The notes under the pieces are model-generated. The model was given only the letters and a program-made list of their open reading frames with translations. It had not been told where the DNA came from and ran no database searches. Below, piece by piece: positions 21,986-33,537 of a stretch of DNA of 64,000 bases. Source of the DNA: Gonapodya prolifera JEL478 (Eukaryota > Monoblepharomycota > Monoblepharidomycetes > Monoblepharidales > Gonapodyaceae); the NCBI GenBank assembly GCA_001574975.1, contig KQ965734.1, forward strand, positions 511,831 through 575,830. The letters are read 5' to 3'. Numbering within the stretch: the first letter of the stretch is position 1; every line of letters starts with the position of its first letter. Both the position numbers and the translations under genes were made by a program.

Positions 21986-23424
21986 ATGACCTCAACTGGA
22001 AGCTCGTGGATATTTGGGAGCGCTTTTCAACTTCCGTCCAGCAATAATAAGACGAGTGATTCCATCTCCTGGGGTGCATTGGTTGATGGGGTGAAGAAGC
22101 AGGTAATGAGGATCGTTTGCCATCGTTGGTCCCCATTTAACCTCAACCGCAAGAGACCGAAAGCGTTGTGTCAGCAGTGACAGCACAGGCGCAGACAATT
22201 GCTGAACAAGCACAGCAGCTAGGCCCGGCTGTACTGGACTACGTCTTGGAAGATGATGACAATGAAGACGATGACTTGACAGAGGTGGAAAGGACCATCG
22301 AAGGAGGATTAGAGAGAGCGACCCAACTTGCAAATGACGGGCTGGCGAATTTGACGTCTTGGGTTAGAAAGGCGGTGACGATAGCACCTGCTGAAGAAGT
22401 TTCTGGGAAAGCTCGCAACGTCATGTAAGCTTTATTCCTCCCTTGGATGGAAACATTTTAATTTTCTCGTTCAAAGCTACGACCGCAAACAAAGATTGCT
22501 CTCACAGCTAAGGGCTGATCCTGCCACTTTCCTTGTACCGCCAGTTGAACCTACCGGGCTATTGAGAGCAAATGATAAAGTTGGAGTGTCTGAGCGCGAT
22601 GCGGAGGATGTTGTTGAGTTAAATGAAAGATTCAAGGATTTCAAGGAGACCTTTGATGTGACGAAGCACACCGGAGAAATTGCGAGACTTGTGAATGAAG
22701 ACCCCGACATGCGACGGATGATGGAAAGACTTGGTAAAGATTTTTGGTGATTGAACAAGCAGAAGCAGAAAGCCGTATTGACGTGGATGTGCAGTTCCTT
22801 CCGAAGTTGCTTACGAGACTTTCTGGCTCCGATATTTCTTTCGCGCGCACGAGATTGATTTTCAAGATGCACGGAGGAAGCGTTTGGTGGAGAGTAAGTG
22901 TTTTCTTCACCTTGATTGATGTTGCTGCCACTTTTAAAATGTGTCTTTCTGTCTGTCTCACCCACCATTTTGCAGCGGTTATCCGAGCGCAGGTGGAAGA
23001 AGATGAGGCATTCGATTGGGACGACGATCAGGATGAAGCAGATCTTCCCACTCGCGGGAATCGTGTCACAAACGTCGAAGATACGCCGCAGCAACGAAGC
23101 GACAAGGTGTTGACGCCCGATGAAGGTCGTGTAGAAGAAGGCGTTCGTGATGGAACTGTAGAGATATCAGAGGCGGCTGCTTTGGAGAGCCCAACATCTC
23201 CTCATTCAGACGATGAGAAGGTAGCCTCCAGAATGTCGGGCGACACAATGACCACAGGTGTGCTTGTAGACCCAACCGTTAGTCCCAGTGAGGAAGGGGA
23301 GGGCATGAGCGAATCATGGGACGGAAGTGATCTGAAGCAAAGCGAACATAGTACGCGAGGAAATACTGGGGTCGAGAAAGGAGTGAATGAAGAAGATGGA
23401 GAAAGCTGGTCAGGATGGGACTAG
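21986..23424 (+). CDS. BSD-domain protein (Dos2-like)
   Basis: Exon 1 starts MTSTGSSWIFGSAFQ and contains WGALVDGVKKQ. It splices to TESVVSAVTAQAQTIAEQAQ. An acidic stretch (LEDDDNEDDDLTEVE) and a helical region lead to VSERDAEDVVELNERFKDF. The BSD domain (about 22690-22890) shows NEDPDMRRMME, then across an intron YETFWLRYFFRAHEIDFQDA, with the diagnostic FWxRYF. The C-terminal half is acidic and low complexity, ending SWSGWD. BSD domains occur in TFIIH p62, in synapse-associated proteins and in yeast Dos2. The architecture (N-terminal helical part, BSD, acidic tail ending in Trp) best fits Dos2/SYAP. It converges on RRP4 with 39 bp between. Confidence 0.75.
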
Positions 23425-23463
23425 GACATTTGTATTTGTGCCAACGAATCTTTGGTATACGTG

Positions 23464-24646
23464 TTATTGTGTCTCATCAATGTGCATAAAGTCTCGCGCT
23501 TTCCGTGCATGAGAAAGGATTTCCTCCCGGCGCGATACAATATCTTTCACTGGGACATCAAGGTCCAATGCAGCTTCGTACATGTTAAAAATGAGCACTT
23601 CGTTGATCAGCACTTGACAACGAGCAAGGGCTATGATGCTGTTACACGTTCGTGCGATGTTTCTACGGACATCATCAGAGAAGTCGTCCTAGACGTGGAC
23701 AAAGAAGCTCGAAAAACGGGAAGTAAACATGAAAGCCAAAAACACCAACATCATTCGTCCCCATGTAAATCATCTCAGAATCCTTTTCTTCGGTGGATTG
23801 AGGTGTTGCTTTGCTCACCCAAATGTTGCCATTCAGCCCAACGATAAGATGAACACCAGACGATAATGTATGAAAGTGAGACTTAGAGCGGCGTATGAGA
23901 GAGGAGGGCACAGTCACAAGTGTTCCGTTTCTGAGCTGTGTTCAGGATATGTCTCACGTGTTTAGGAGGCGGAAGTCGACCAAGGGAGATACCTTCCCGT
24001 ACTTCGTGTTCCGAGTTTGCAGAGACGCACCTCCGTCGTTAAAGAACGACTGAACCTCTGCCTAGAACTAACTGTGTCCATAACTGCATTGAAAATACTT
24101 GGGTTCATCTCAACCCACACTTAGAAGATCCCCATCGGTGAAAAATTTGCGCATATTGAGTTCATCCATTTCAGATTTTCGTCTTTGCACGCCCCCAGGA
24201 AGGTTGATAGATGAGAGGAGGAGAACCGCGTCTTGCCGAGCGTTGATGTCGACTTTCCACCGCTTTTGCCCCACCTCCGTAACCCGACCAACAACCACGT
24301 CTCCAACTTCACCACTGTAGCGCGATCGAAGGGGCCTGACCGATATCAACTTGTTCACTCTCTCAATCACACCCGCGAGGGATGATTGGAGTTTGTCGTT
24401 CAGGGGATACGTGCCATGTCCACTGAGGAAAAACTATGAGCCATCCAGCGAATCCTGAGATGCGCTTGACACTCACCGCATAAACGATGTCGCCGTGGCG
24501 ATCTCTTCACCTGGCAGAACGACGCTTGCCCGAGCCTGAGGCTTCAACGTGGACTCTCCATCATTTAAGTGAGCATCATGCCGTGTGAATTCAGGTTTTA
24601 CGGGATTCCTTGCGGCGGGCAGTGCGAACGAAACCACAGAGCTCAT
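23464..24646 (-). CDS. RRP4: Exosome subunit RRP4 (EXOSC2)
   Basis: RRP4 is one of the three cap proteins of the RNA exosome. Start MSSVVSFALPAARNPVKPEF; exon 1 continues ARASVVLPGEEIATATSFMR and splices to GHGTYPLNDKL, the conserved RGHGTY site. The S1 domain includes VIERVNKLISVRPLRSRYSG, EVGDVVVGRVTEV and RWKVDINARQDAVLLLSSIN, then LPGG. The KH domain (about 23930-23740) has VPSSLIRRSKSHFH and VGLNGNIWVS. The C-terminal helices end RKARDFMHIDETQ with the stop at 23464-23466. All three family domains are present in order and at normal length. Confidence 0.93.
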
Positions 24647-24958
24647 GAAAGAAGGGATGATGACCGGGTAAACTTGTTTTTTTGGATCAATTCAACCTGC
24701 TCTCATCATCGTGGCCACTCTCTTTCAATGTATAGGGCTAGGGCTGCCGGAAACGGGCTATCTGCGATTCATGCTCGCTTGCTCGAGCATCGATGGGCGG
24801 CGATTTCCCCTCGCCGCGTAGGATCCATGACAAGGTCGATGGCAACGTCGCCGGGTGATCATGGGAGGGGAAGCAAAGCCGATTCAGAACATTCAATTCT
24901 TTATTGGACGATGGCGTCTTGTGGTTCGTGCTTTGAATCCTGTTGATGTTGTAAGACG

Positions 24959-27039
24959 ATGCCAACCTTAACGAACCTCTTCCATCAGCTGTGTTCGTTC
25001 CTCTGGTACGAGTACTTGGTTTCCGAAAGTGCGAAACTGCTTAGACTGACTTGTATTTTACCGACATTCATCATGGTACTTGGAAGTTCTTTGCACTGAC
25101 TGAGCGACGGAAGGATTCTTCTCCCCCCGATGGTGCTCAACATCCACCACCGAAAAACCTCCCAAACGCATCCCCCACACTCGCCTGGGAACGAAAATCT
25201 CACGTTCCGCACACCACCTCGCGGAGCCCTGAGGCTTCTTTTGGTTACATTTTTGTTGGAGCCGGAACGGCGAGCTTTGCCGCCGAAGAGGCTGTGAGGG
25301 AGAAGGATCCGAATGCGGACATTCTGATCATCTCCGACGAAGGATTACCTCCTTGTTGGTATGCCTTTCCACAAACTGATTTTCCGTCCTCCAGCTTACG
25401 TATGCCTTGACAATAGATCAACGACCACCCCTCTCCAAAGAACTCTGGCTTGAAGGTGCTGATGTGCAACAATTGACATTTAAAGATGTGAGCTTTTACC
25501 TTCGTGCGACTTTGTCCCGATGTTTGAGCGGTCTCATTTCAGTGGCGGGGAGGCAACCGTGACATATTTTACGCACACCCCTCTTCCTACCTGACATCGG
25601 CTTCCGCCTCCGAGCTCAAGGGACCGCTCCCATCAGGAAAGAGTGGAAAACTGCTCGTAGCGAAGGTTGTCGCCGTCGACCCCTCGAAGAAGACAGTTTC
25701 GCTCGACAATGGGGTCCTGTTGAGCTTCGAACGAGGCGTTCTTTTGGCGACCGGTGGAAGACCAAGGCAGCCTGCATTTTCACTTCCTGAGGTAGGTATG
25801 GCAAGCGCTTGGGGACCGCACTTCGTTGACGAATCCTTTGTCAGGGGAAAGCAACCATTTACAGAACGGCGAATGATTATCAACAACTCGAGCAGATCAC
25901 GAAAGCCACCAAGTCTATATTGATCATTGGAAATGGCTTTTTGGGGTCGGAACTTGCCGCAGCGCTGTCGAGTCGGGGTAAGTTTGGTGGAATGCACCAT
26001 CGCTTCAAGTTTATGGCAAAATGGTTGAACTCGTTTTGGGTAAAGGTGTCAACATCACTCAGGCGTTCGAAGAAGATGGCCATCTGGCACTCACGTTGCC
26101 CCGTTACCTGTCTCAGTGGACAACTTCTCGCATTCGGAGCCAAGGTGTGAACGTTCTGCCCAACACACGGTTCACTTCTGCAAAGGAAGATCCCAAACGA
26201 GGCGTGGTGGTCGAGACGAGCGACGGGGGGAGCGTTGTAGCAGACCATGTCGTTTTGACCCTTGGAGTCCAACCGAATTCAGAGGTTGCAAAAGGAGCGC
26301 GGATGGCCGTTGACCCCGAAAAGGTTTGTAGATCGTGGAGACCTCCTGTCGCTGAAATGCTCAACTGGATTATGTCAAAAGGGGGGCATTGCGGTGAACT
26401 CCTTCCTTGAAGCGGTGCCTGGCGTTTACGCCGCTGGCGATGTAATTTCATTCCAGGTAAGAAGCTAGTGCTAGGGCTGTCTTGAATTCTTTTACGATCG
26501 CCGGACTTCGTAGGACACCGCGTTAGGTCAACGGCGTCAATTTGAGCACCACGATCATGCAGTTATGTCAGGAAAGACTGCAGGGTCGAATCTTGTTGGA
26601 GCGAAGACGCCTTATACGCATCAACCCATGTTTTGGTTTGAAGTGGGCCCCGAAGTGAGTAGTTCTGGGACTGCTTGGGGTATGTAACAGACTCTTTTGG
26701 TGCTTTGCTGATTACTTTGGCTCTCAACAGATCAACTGCGAGGCGGTTGGCATCCTTGATGCGACACTACCCACTGTCGGTGTTTGGGCGAAGGAAGACC
26801 AGGCCGAAAAGAGATACAGGAAAGGTGCGCATCTATGAACGTCGTGTTGGCTGACGTATTGCAAATTTGAATTTCTTTGTGCAGGGGTTGTTTTCTATCT
26901 TCGAGAGAAGCAAGTTGTTGGAATTTTGATGTGGAATCTGTTTGGAAAAATTGGGACTGCCAGGAGAATTCTCGAGCAACGTCGAATGGTGCACGATATC
27001 TCTGAAATAGCAGGATACTTTGATGTACACGACTCGTGA
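24959..27039 (+). CDS. Apoptosis-inducing factor-like FAD oxidoreductase
   Basis: An AIFM1-type flavoprotein, normally in the mitochondrial intermembrane space. The FAD-binding Rossmann motif reads [20 protein letters not shown], followed by [29 protein letters not shown], the NAD-site motif [37 protein letters not shown], and VYAAGDVIS. The second part has [35 protein letters not shown] and [11 protein letters not shown]. The AIF C-terminal domain follows ([20 protein letters not shown]), ending FDVHDS with TGA 27037-27039. The mammalian insert between the last two blocks is absent. The start is uncertain: ATG 24959 ([11 protein letters not shown]) needs an intron with an atypical donor before [11 protein letters not shown], and no clear targeting peptide is visible. 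Confidence 0.88.
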
Positions 27040-28244
27040 TTTTTGATGACTCACGAGGGGTGGATATTAGATATTAGACTCACGGGAGCCTTTCTACGAT
27101 ACAATGGTCCACTAATCCCCGCTCGGGTCGGACGGCACACGCGGGACGTACCCCCGCACGCCCATCCGCTGTTGACTGTGACGCACACATGTCAGAGACC
27201 AGGACTGGAGACGAAGCAACTTGGGAATTATTAAGAGGAATGACTTTAGAACAGGCTCATTTCGTATGCAAGACGCCGTGAGTATGCGCACCGTTTTGTG
27301 TGACGCGAGGAAGAAACGATGGTGTAGCAGAGGAATTACGAACGGTGTGAACAGCCACGATCCACACACACCGTCACCCCGACGGAGGAAGTCCCAGGGC
27401 ACTGGATTACTCCGTCAAAGTTAAATTCCGATCAAAGACCTGCCGACGTGTCGGAAGCATAAATGGGGAATGGTGGGGGAAAAAAAAAAATTGGGGTCCC
27501 GTGAACGCAATGGTGACGACTTTATGGCAATGCAGTCAAACACTGACATTCGTCCCCCTTTTCACCCGCTCGTTGATGGGCAGCAACAAGCATTTCCGCG
27601 TCGCGTGGCGAGAGAGGATCTCCTTCCGCCCAATCTGTGTGCTTCTCCTAAACGGCATCATTGAGCCACACCTCAAGAAGAAGATACGCTCAGAAGAAGA
27701 TCCGGGAAGGCTAAGAACGCGTTAGGGCAAATATCGCGCAGGTCTTAACCAACTTCGCCATGCGGGGCATAGCGAGCAAAGGCGGGGGTAACGCAGAACA
27801 AGACCATTGTGCAGGTGGACGCAGAGACTAGCACGGATGCCAATTAAGCTGCCAGGAACGAGGAAGAGAAGGCGAATGAAGACGAGGTCGGTGGGAAAGA
27901 CACTGTTGAGTTGAATCTAAACCGTTGATGGCGTTGATGCATAGGGTTTTGATGGTGATCTCGTATTTGCACTGGTACTCAAACGGAACGCACATGCGAC
28001 GACAAGGATAACAAGGATAGTTTACGAGAACCTCTTGCCAAACTCGAAGTGCTGAGAGTCGTGGTGCACGCTCATCCCACCACCGCTAATCTGGAATAGT
28101 TTGTCAGGATCGTGGGAGGTTATGTCTGGCTTCACAGTAAAAGACTCTGAGCGGCTTTACATCAAATGGGTTGGGAGCTGCTCCGTTTGGGCATTGGCCG
28201 CAGGAGCTTAGGTCATACATTTTTTGGTCCTCGCATCTCTTTCG
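27040..28244. other. 1.2-kb intergenic region, nothing recognised
   Basis: Between the AIF-like gene and ADE1. Several short frames are open on both strands, but none shows a motif, splice pattern or hydrophobic segment I can name. An A-run lies at about 27480-27490. This is the longest gene-free stretch outside the transposon tract and could be a decayed gene or the ADE1 upstream region. Confidence 0.4.
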
Positions 28245-29675
28245 ATGAGCGTCGTAACGCAGACTGAGTGTCCAAAACTGAAGTTGATTGCACGAGGGAA
28301 GGTCCGCGATCTCTACGAAGTCGACGACAGCTCCCTGCTCTTTGTTGCAACGGACAGAATATCTGCATTCGATGTCATTATGAAGAATGTGAGCATGATT
28401 CCACCCGTCATCGATGCCGGATGTAGTCCATCAAACCTCTTTTTCATGAAGGGAATCCCTGGGAAGGGGAAAATTCTCACCCAGCTGTCCGTGTTCTGGT
28501 TCGGTCTTCTTGCGGATGTGCTTCCCAATCACCTCATCACCACGGACATCTCTGCGATGCCATCGGCGGTGCAAGAGTACCGGAGTCAATTGGAAGGGCG
28601 CGTCATGCTGGTTAAAAAGGTCAAAATCGCCCCAATCGAGGCGATTGTTCGGGGATATGTTGCAGGTACATCAGAGCCCAGCGTCGACTACCAACTCACG
28701 ATGACCGCAACTGAAACTGTCCTTATTCTAGGATCAGGATGGGCGGAATATAAGAAGAAAGGTGACACCCATTGTTGGAAGGGTCGCAACCTTGCTGACA
28801 CCCAATCCTGCAAGGCACAATATGTGACATATCTCTCCCTACTGGCCTCGTGGAATCCTCAAAACTACCTGAACCTCTGTTCACGCCTTCGACGAAGGCA
28901 GAAATCGGGGAGCACGGTGCGTGGCGAATCAAAGATTGTTTCCTTCGTTTGTTTTGACTCAACAATGTGGGTAGATGAGAACATACATCCTAGCAAAGGT
29001 ACGCAGTTGCTCCTCGCGCTGAAATACAATGCCTTGGACTCTTTTCTTATTCCGATGACTTTCTTCACACAGTACCTCAAATTGTTGGCGAGAAAACGGC
29101 CACCGAGATGGCACAGTCCGCTGTTCAACTCTATGTTAAAGTGAGATATCGCATTCCTCTTTACTCTGCAGTTCACAGATTGGTGACATAGACATAATTC
29201 GGAAGGCACGTGACTACGCGATGGAAAGGGGCATCATCATCGCTGACACGAAATTCGAGTTTGGTGTCGATGCCAACGGTCAGTTGATTCTGGCAGACGA
29301 GGTTCTAACACCCGGTAAGCACACTGGACCGTTCTAACAACTCGCTCGACGTTTTGAAATGCCACCGCCAATGTCTGCGTCCCCAGATTCGTCTCGCTTT
29401 TGGCCAATGGATGCATATGCGCCTGGGCGATCGCAAAGTAGGTGCGTGTAATCGCAAACATTTTTTTAGCTGATGATTCGCACTGAACTACGACACAATC
29501 TGCAATTTCGTCCACTTTCTCAAGCTTTGACAAGCAATATCTGCGGGATTACTTGGATTCTATAGGGTTCGACAAGACCAATGGCATCGAGTTGCCCCAG
29601 GATGTAGTGCACAACACTCTAGAGAAGTATATCCAGGCCTTCAAATTGCTGACGGGAAATGATCCTGTTTTGTAG
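28245..29675 (+). CDS. ADE1: SAICAR synthetase
   Basis: Phosphoribosylaminoimidazole-succinocarboxamide synthase, which joins CAIR and aspartate (de novo purine step 7). ATG 28245 gives [20 protein letters not shown], then [26 protein letters not shown], the nucleotide and substrate binding signature. Next come [20 protein letters not shown] and [11 protein letters not shown]. After two introns come [31 protein letters not shown] and IH. The C-terminal part has [33 protein letters not shown] and [16 protein letters not shown], ending GNDPVL with TAG 29673-29675. The length matches yeast Ade1. ADE5,7 and ADE4 lie downstream in the same window. Confidence 0.95.
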
Positions 29676-30158
29676 TTTAATATCATGCCTACAATCTGAA
29701 TTCGATCTCGAAATTGGAAAAGGGGGAAGAAGGGTGTTGACTGCGAGGGTTGCACGGACCTGCCTCTGTTTCAGCCTGTTTCAGCTCAGCAAACCCCAAA
29801 AGAAAAGTTGGTCGCCCACCACCGCGACTATCTGTCTTCCAGAGTACCTCTCACCGGCATCGGAGAGAGCACTCGATCGGTGCTAACAACAGCCAACCGT
29901 TACAATCTCGCAGAGGGGCTTCGCGCTCGCCTCTGCTCATCACCATTCGAACCCACACGCTCCGGAAGAGGGTGTTGGTATTCAACGGGGCATTTGGTGG
30001 GTTGCTGCCTTCGCGAATGCGAGCTTCGCGCCCTTCGCTGATGTTCGCCGATGCCTATCTCCCATTCATATTCGACCACACTCGCCATACAGCTGCTCCC
30101 CCTTGGAACACCCGTTGACAACCTTTAAGCAACTCCAACCATAAGCCACCACTACGCT
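29676..30158. other. Upstream region / long leader of ornithine decarboxylase
   Basis: 483 bp between ADE1 and the ODC start codon, with no supported gene. It is CT/CG-rich toward the 3' end (30060-30158) and ends with a pyrimidine-rich stretch just before ATG 30159. ODC mRNAs of other eukaryotes often have long regulated leaders; here that is only a possibility. Confidence 0.35.
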
Positions 30159-32007
30159 ATGGGTGCTCTAGCCGATGTTCAGTCCGAACTCTCCTCCCTC
30201 TTTTCCAGCATGACGACCCCGCTCAAAAGCAAGTTCGAGAGCACGGTCCCTGTGCAAAAGACAGTCATCAAGAGTGCAAACTTGGACTCCGATGTCGATT
30301 TCACGGACCTCCTCAGTGAGCAACGAAGTGTTGACAGTATTCTTCGTACTCGGACGGAGACCCCTGGGATGATGGAAGGAGACGAGGACGCCTTCTTTGT
30401 CTGCGATCTCGGCTCAATCGTAAGGCAATTCGCAAAATGGAAGCGTCTTCTCCCCCGCGTGGAGCCTTTTTATGGTGAGAGTTCAGAGAACGAATTTTTT
30501 TACTTTCCTCCTCTAAAGCTGCTTCCGCACAGCTGTGAAGTGCAACCCCGATCGTACAGTTGTGAAACAGCTTGTGGCGCTAGGGGCTGGATTCGACTGC
30601 GCGAGCAGAGTGAGCGTTGACGTTTACACGTCAAACCGCAACTTGTTGGTCTGACTCGATTTTGCCATCACCATCCTTCCCAGACTGAAATCGAAACAGT
30701 TCTGTCACTCGGAGTCTCACCACATGAGATTATCTACGCAAACCCATGCAAGCAAATATCCCACCTCAAATACGCCGCGACGAACGGAGTTAAAATGCTC
30801 ACATTCGATAATGCCGACGAACTTCGGAAAGTGAAGAAGACGCATCCTGATGCAGAGCTTGTACTTCGAATACTTGCTGACGACTCAAAGTCGTTGTGTA
30901 AACTGGGACTGAAGTTTGGTGCATCGCCAAGTACTGCCTCCGGATTGCTGAGGCTTGCCAAGGAACTCGACCTGAAGGTTGTTGGTGTGAGGTGAGAGCA
31001 GGCGTGCGGACAAAGGTGTAATTTTCTGTTCTCACACAACGTCATTCGATATGCGTTAGCTTCCATGTTGGAAGTGGATGTTTCGATGCAATGGCATTCA
31101 GGGATGCTGTTGTCGCTGCTCGTAAAGTTTTTGATGAAGGCGAGGCTCAAGGGTTCGAAATGAAGTTGCTCGACGGTGGGTTCTGCCTTTGGCGACGTCG
31201 TTTTGAATATCGTCTGACTGAATCGCAGTTGGTGGTGGCTTTCCCGGAGCCAACAGTGATGGCATCACCTTTGAACAAATTGCCACAGTCCTGGGTCCTA
31301 CAATTGACAAACTATTCCCCCCATCCGTGCGGGTGATTGCAGAGCCTGGTCGCTACTTCGTCTCCGCAGCATTTACCCTGGCAGTAAACGTCGTTGCACG
31401 TCGCGTTCTGACGTCCAATGGTGACGAAACTAGCGTTGACGAAATGGGGGCTCCAACTGAGAACACGAAGTTCATGTGTGAGTTTTGAGTCGCCCATTCC
31501 ACTCACCACTTGAACCAAGACTCATGATCTTCTTTCCTGATGGTAGACTACATCAATGACGGGATGTACGGAAGCTTCAACAACATCATGTTTGATCACG
31601 CTGTCGCGTCACCACAAGTGCTTCGAAAAGATGGCGAATACCTATATGAAAATTCATCTTCCGAAAGTGTGTTCGAGTGTTCATTATGGGGACCGGTATG
31701 TACTATGAAGAACCAGAATGACACGACAAATTGATTGATGGGACACTTTTCCAGACATGTGACTCAATCGACTGTATCGCTAAAACTGCGAGGCTTCCCA
31801 TCATGGATGTTGGAGACTGGTTGTATTTCAGTGACGTAAGTGATGTCTTCCTCGAGAGACGAAGAATCACCAGTTAATTTTGTTTATCAATCCCAGATGG
31901 GTGCGTACACCTTATGCGCAGCCAGCAACTTCAATGGCTTTCGCAAAAGCCCGATTGTTTTCACCCAGACAGAGGCGAAGAAGATGAACGAGATGATGCA
32001 ACTGTAG
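30159..32007 (+). CDS. SPE1: Ornithine decarboxylase
   Basis: PLP-dependent fold-III decarboxylase making putrescine, the first committed polyamine step. Start [17 protein letters not shown]. The PLP lysine motif AVKCNPD follows an intron, then [35 protein letters not shown], the glycine loop [10 protein letters not shown], and [19 protein letters not shown]. The active-site block WGPTCDSID is split by an intron (WGP ends the exon at about 31696) and keeps the catalytic Cys. The end is [26 protein letters not shown], then MNEMMQL with TAG 32005-32007. About seven introns. The N-terminal 60 residues before the barrel form the variable region that in other fungi controls turnover through antizyme; no antizyme gene is seen here. 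Confidence 0.95.
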
Positions 32008-32121
32008 CTGTCCGCAGATTGTGAATACATGCTAGCGGTTGGCGGAGATTGTGAAATTCTGTGGCCACGTGCTTAAGCGAACTTCAAAGCGATTTCATTC
32101 CGTGGAGAGGAACGAACCCAG

Positions 32122-33495
32122 ATGTCGCTTGTCCCTATCTCCGATTCTGAGCGTCAGTTCTATGGCTCGTTCTGGAACCGCCTGACTAGTGGAAATCCAG
32201 TGCCTGCAATTTCTGCTTCGTCGGCTGCATCGTTTCTCCAGGGATCAAGACTGAATAATGATCGATTGGCTGCTGTCTGGGAGGTGCGAATCATCGTTTT
32301 TACAGAACAGTTGGTGCGCAATCTCATCCATCGTTGAAGATGTGCAATCCAGGAAGTCTAGCACTGGTGGATCAGAACATCGTTTTTGCAATGCTTAGAT
32401 GTGTAGCTGCACTGCAAAACGGAGTTCTGGATCCTCGTTCAGTGGGTCCTCAGCGTGAGTTGGATGTCTCTAGTTCAGTCGCAACCTTCACTTCCAACCA
32501 CCTCCCTGATTTCGATCTTAAACGCTCTTATTCAGCACTCCCTTTACCGAAAATCGAAGGTTTTGAAGATTTGTTACCATCGTCGGTTGCTTCCAGCACG
32601 ATAACATCATTTGCGGGCTCCTCGAAACCACTTTCGACCCCAACAAACAACACGCCGGTATGAAGCTCCAGCTTCACCATTATGCGAGCTCGGTGACTCG
32701 TATGTCGCTCAACACCGTTTCTCCAGGAGAGGGAACCCGAGTTTGACTTTTACATTGCACCGTCGGAGAAGTTCCAGATTGAATCACAGTTTGGTCGCAG
32801 GGCGAAAGGGGATTACGTTACCCGTACGTGAAGGAATGGCACTGTTGTGAATCACTATCCCTGATCGTCTTCTAGGAGCGGATGTGGAGGATATTTACAT
32901 CGACTCCCGACTGCCTCGCGACGAGTACCTCAAATGCTGGGATCTTGTCGATTACTTGCAGACAGGTCGCGTGAATGAAACGCAATTTGTTTATTTCTAC
33001 CATATCGTGTCTTCTCGAAGGAAAGGTGCTTTGCATTCACTTGGGGGAAACCTTCACGAGCTCTGACTTCCGCGATTCAACAAGGCAAACGTATACCAGA
33101 CACCCTCCCAGAGAAGATTTTCAAAGAAATTGTTAGATCCGAGGACGGGAAGAAAATGCCCGGTGGGTACTTTCTGATGTCGCAGTCGAATATCACCCCT
33201 GGAGTTGCGCCGAGCTTTCCTTGCAGATCACGTGAATCGACATGACTTCGTACGCTCTATTGAGAGCGTCCCTTCCTCAACTCAGTCTTACAATGCTTCG
33301 TTGTACGGATCTTCTGCTCTGTCACTTGCCGATGGCTCTGTGTCGTTGGCAGCACTTGAGAGGGAAGTGGAAACACTTAAGAAAAGTATTGAACTTCACG
33401 AGAAAAATGTCCTTCCTGCTCTAGAGAAGGAGAAGGCACAGTTGTTGTCCCTCAAACAGGAAGCCGAGCGAATTGTTGTGCAAGTTCGAAGCTGA
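32122..33495 (+). CDS. END3: EH-domain endocytic protein, End3-like
   Basis: End3 is an EH-domain adaptor of cortical actin patches that works with Pan1/Sla1. Start MSLVPISDSERQFYGSFWNR. EH domain 1 continues LQGSRLNNDRLAAVWE and, after an intron, FAMLRCVAALQNG. A linker follows (LPKIEGFEDLLPSS). The second EH-like unit begins EREEFDFYIAPSEKFQIE and has LPRDEYLKCWDLVDYLQTGR, FVYFYHIVSSRRKG. A C-terminal coiled coil (LEREVETLKKSIELHEKN, LPALEKEKAQLLSLKQEAER) ends QVRS with TGA 33493-33495. The EH-linker-EH-coil order is that of End3 rather than the longer Ede1/Pan1. Exon joins around 32650-32900 and 33050-33200 are approximate. It converges on the ankyrin gene 42 bp away. Confidence 0.8.
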
Positions 33496-33537
33496 TAAAT
33501 ATAAGCTAAAAATTAACATATATACATCCAGTCGGTT

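Noticed and set aside
27221-27725. Open frames in the gap before ADE1
   Set aside because: Short, with no motif or splice support, and their starts are not convincing ATG contexts; they may be chance in a GC-rich gap.
31697-31734. Apparent early stop in ornithine decarboxylase before the catalytic Cys
   Set aside because: It lies in a normal GT-AG intron; splicing restores WGPTCDSID.
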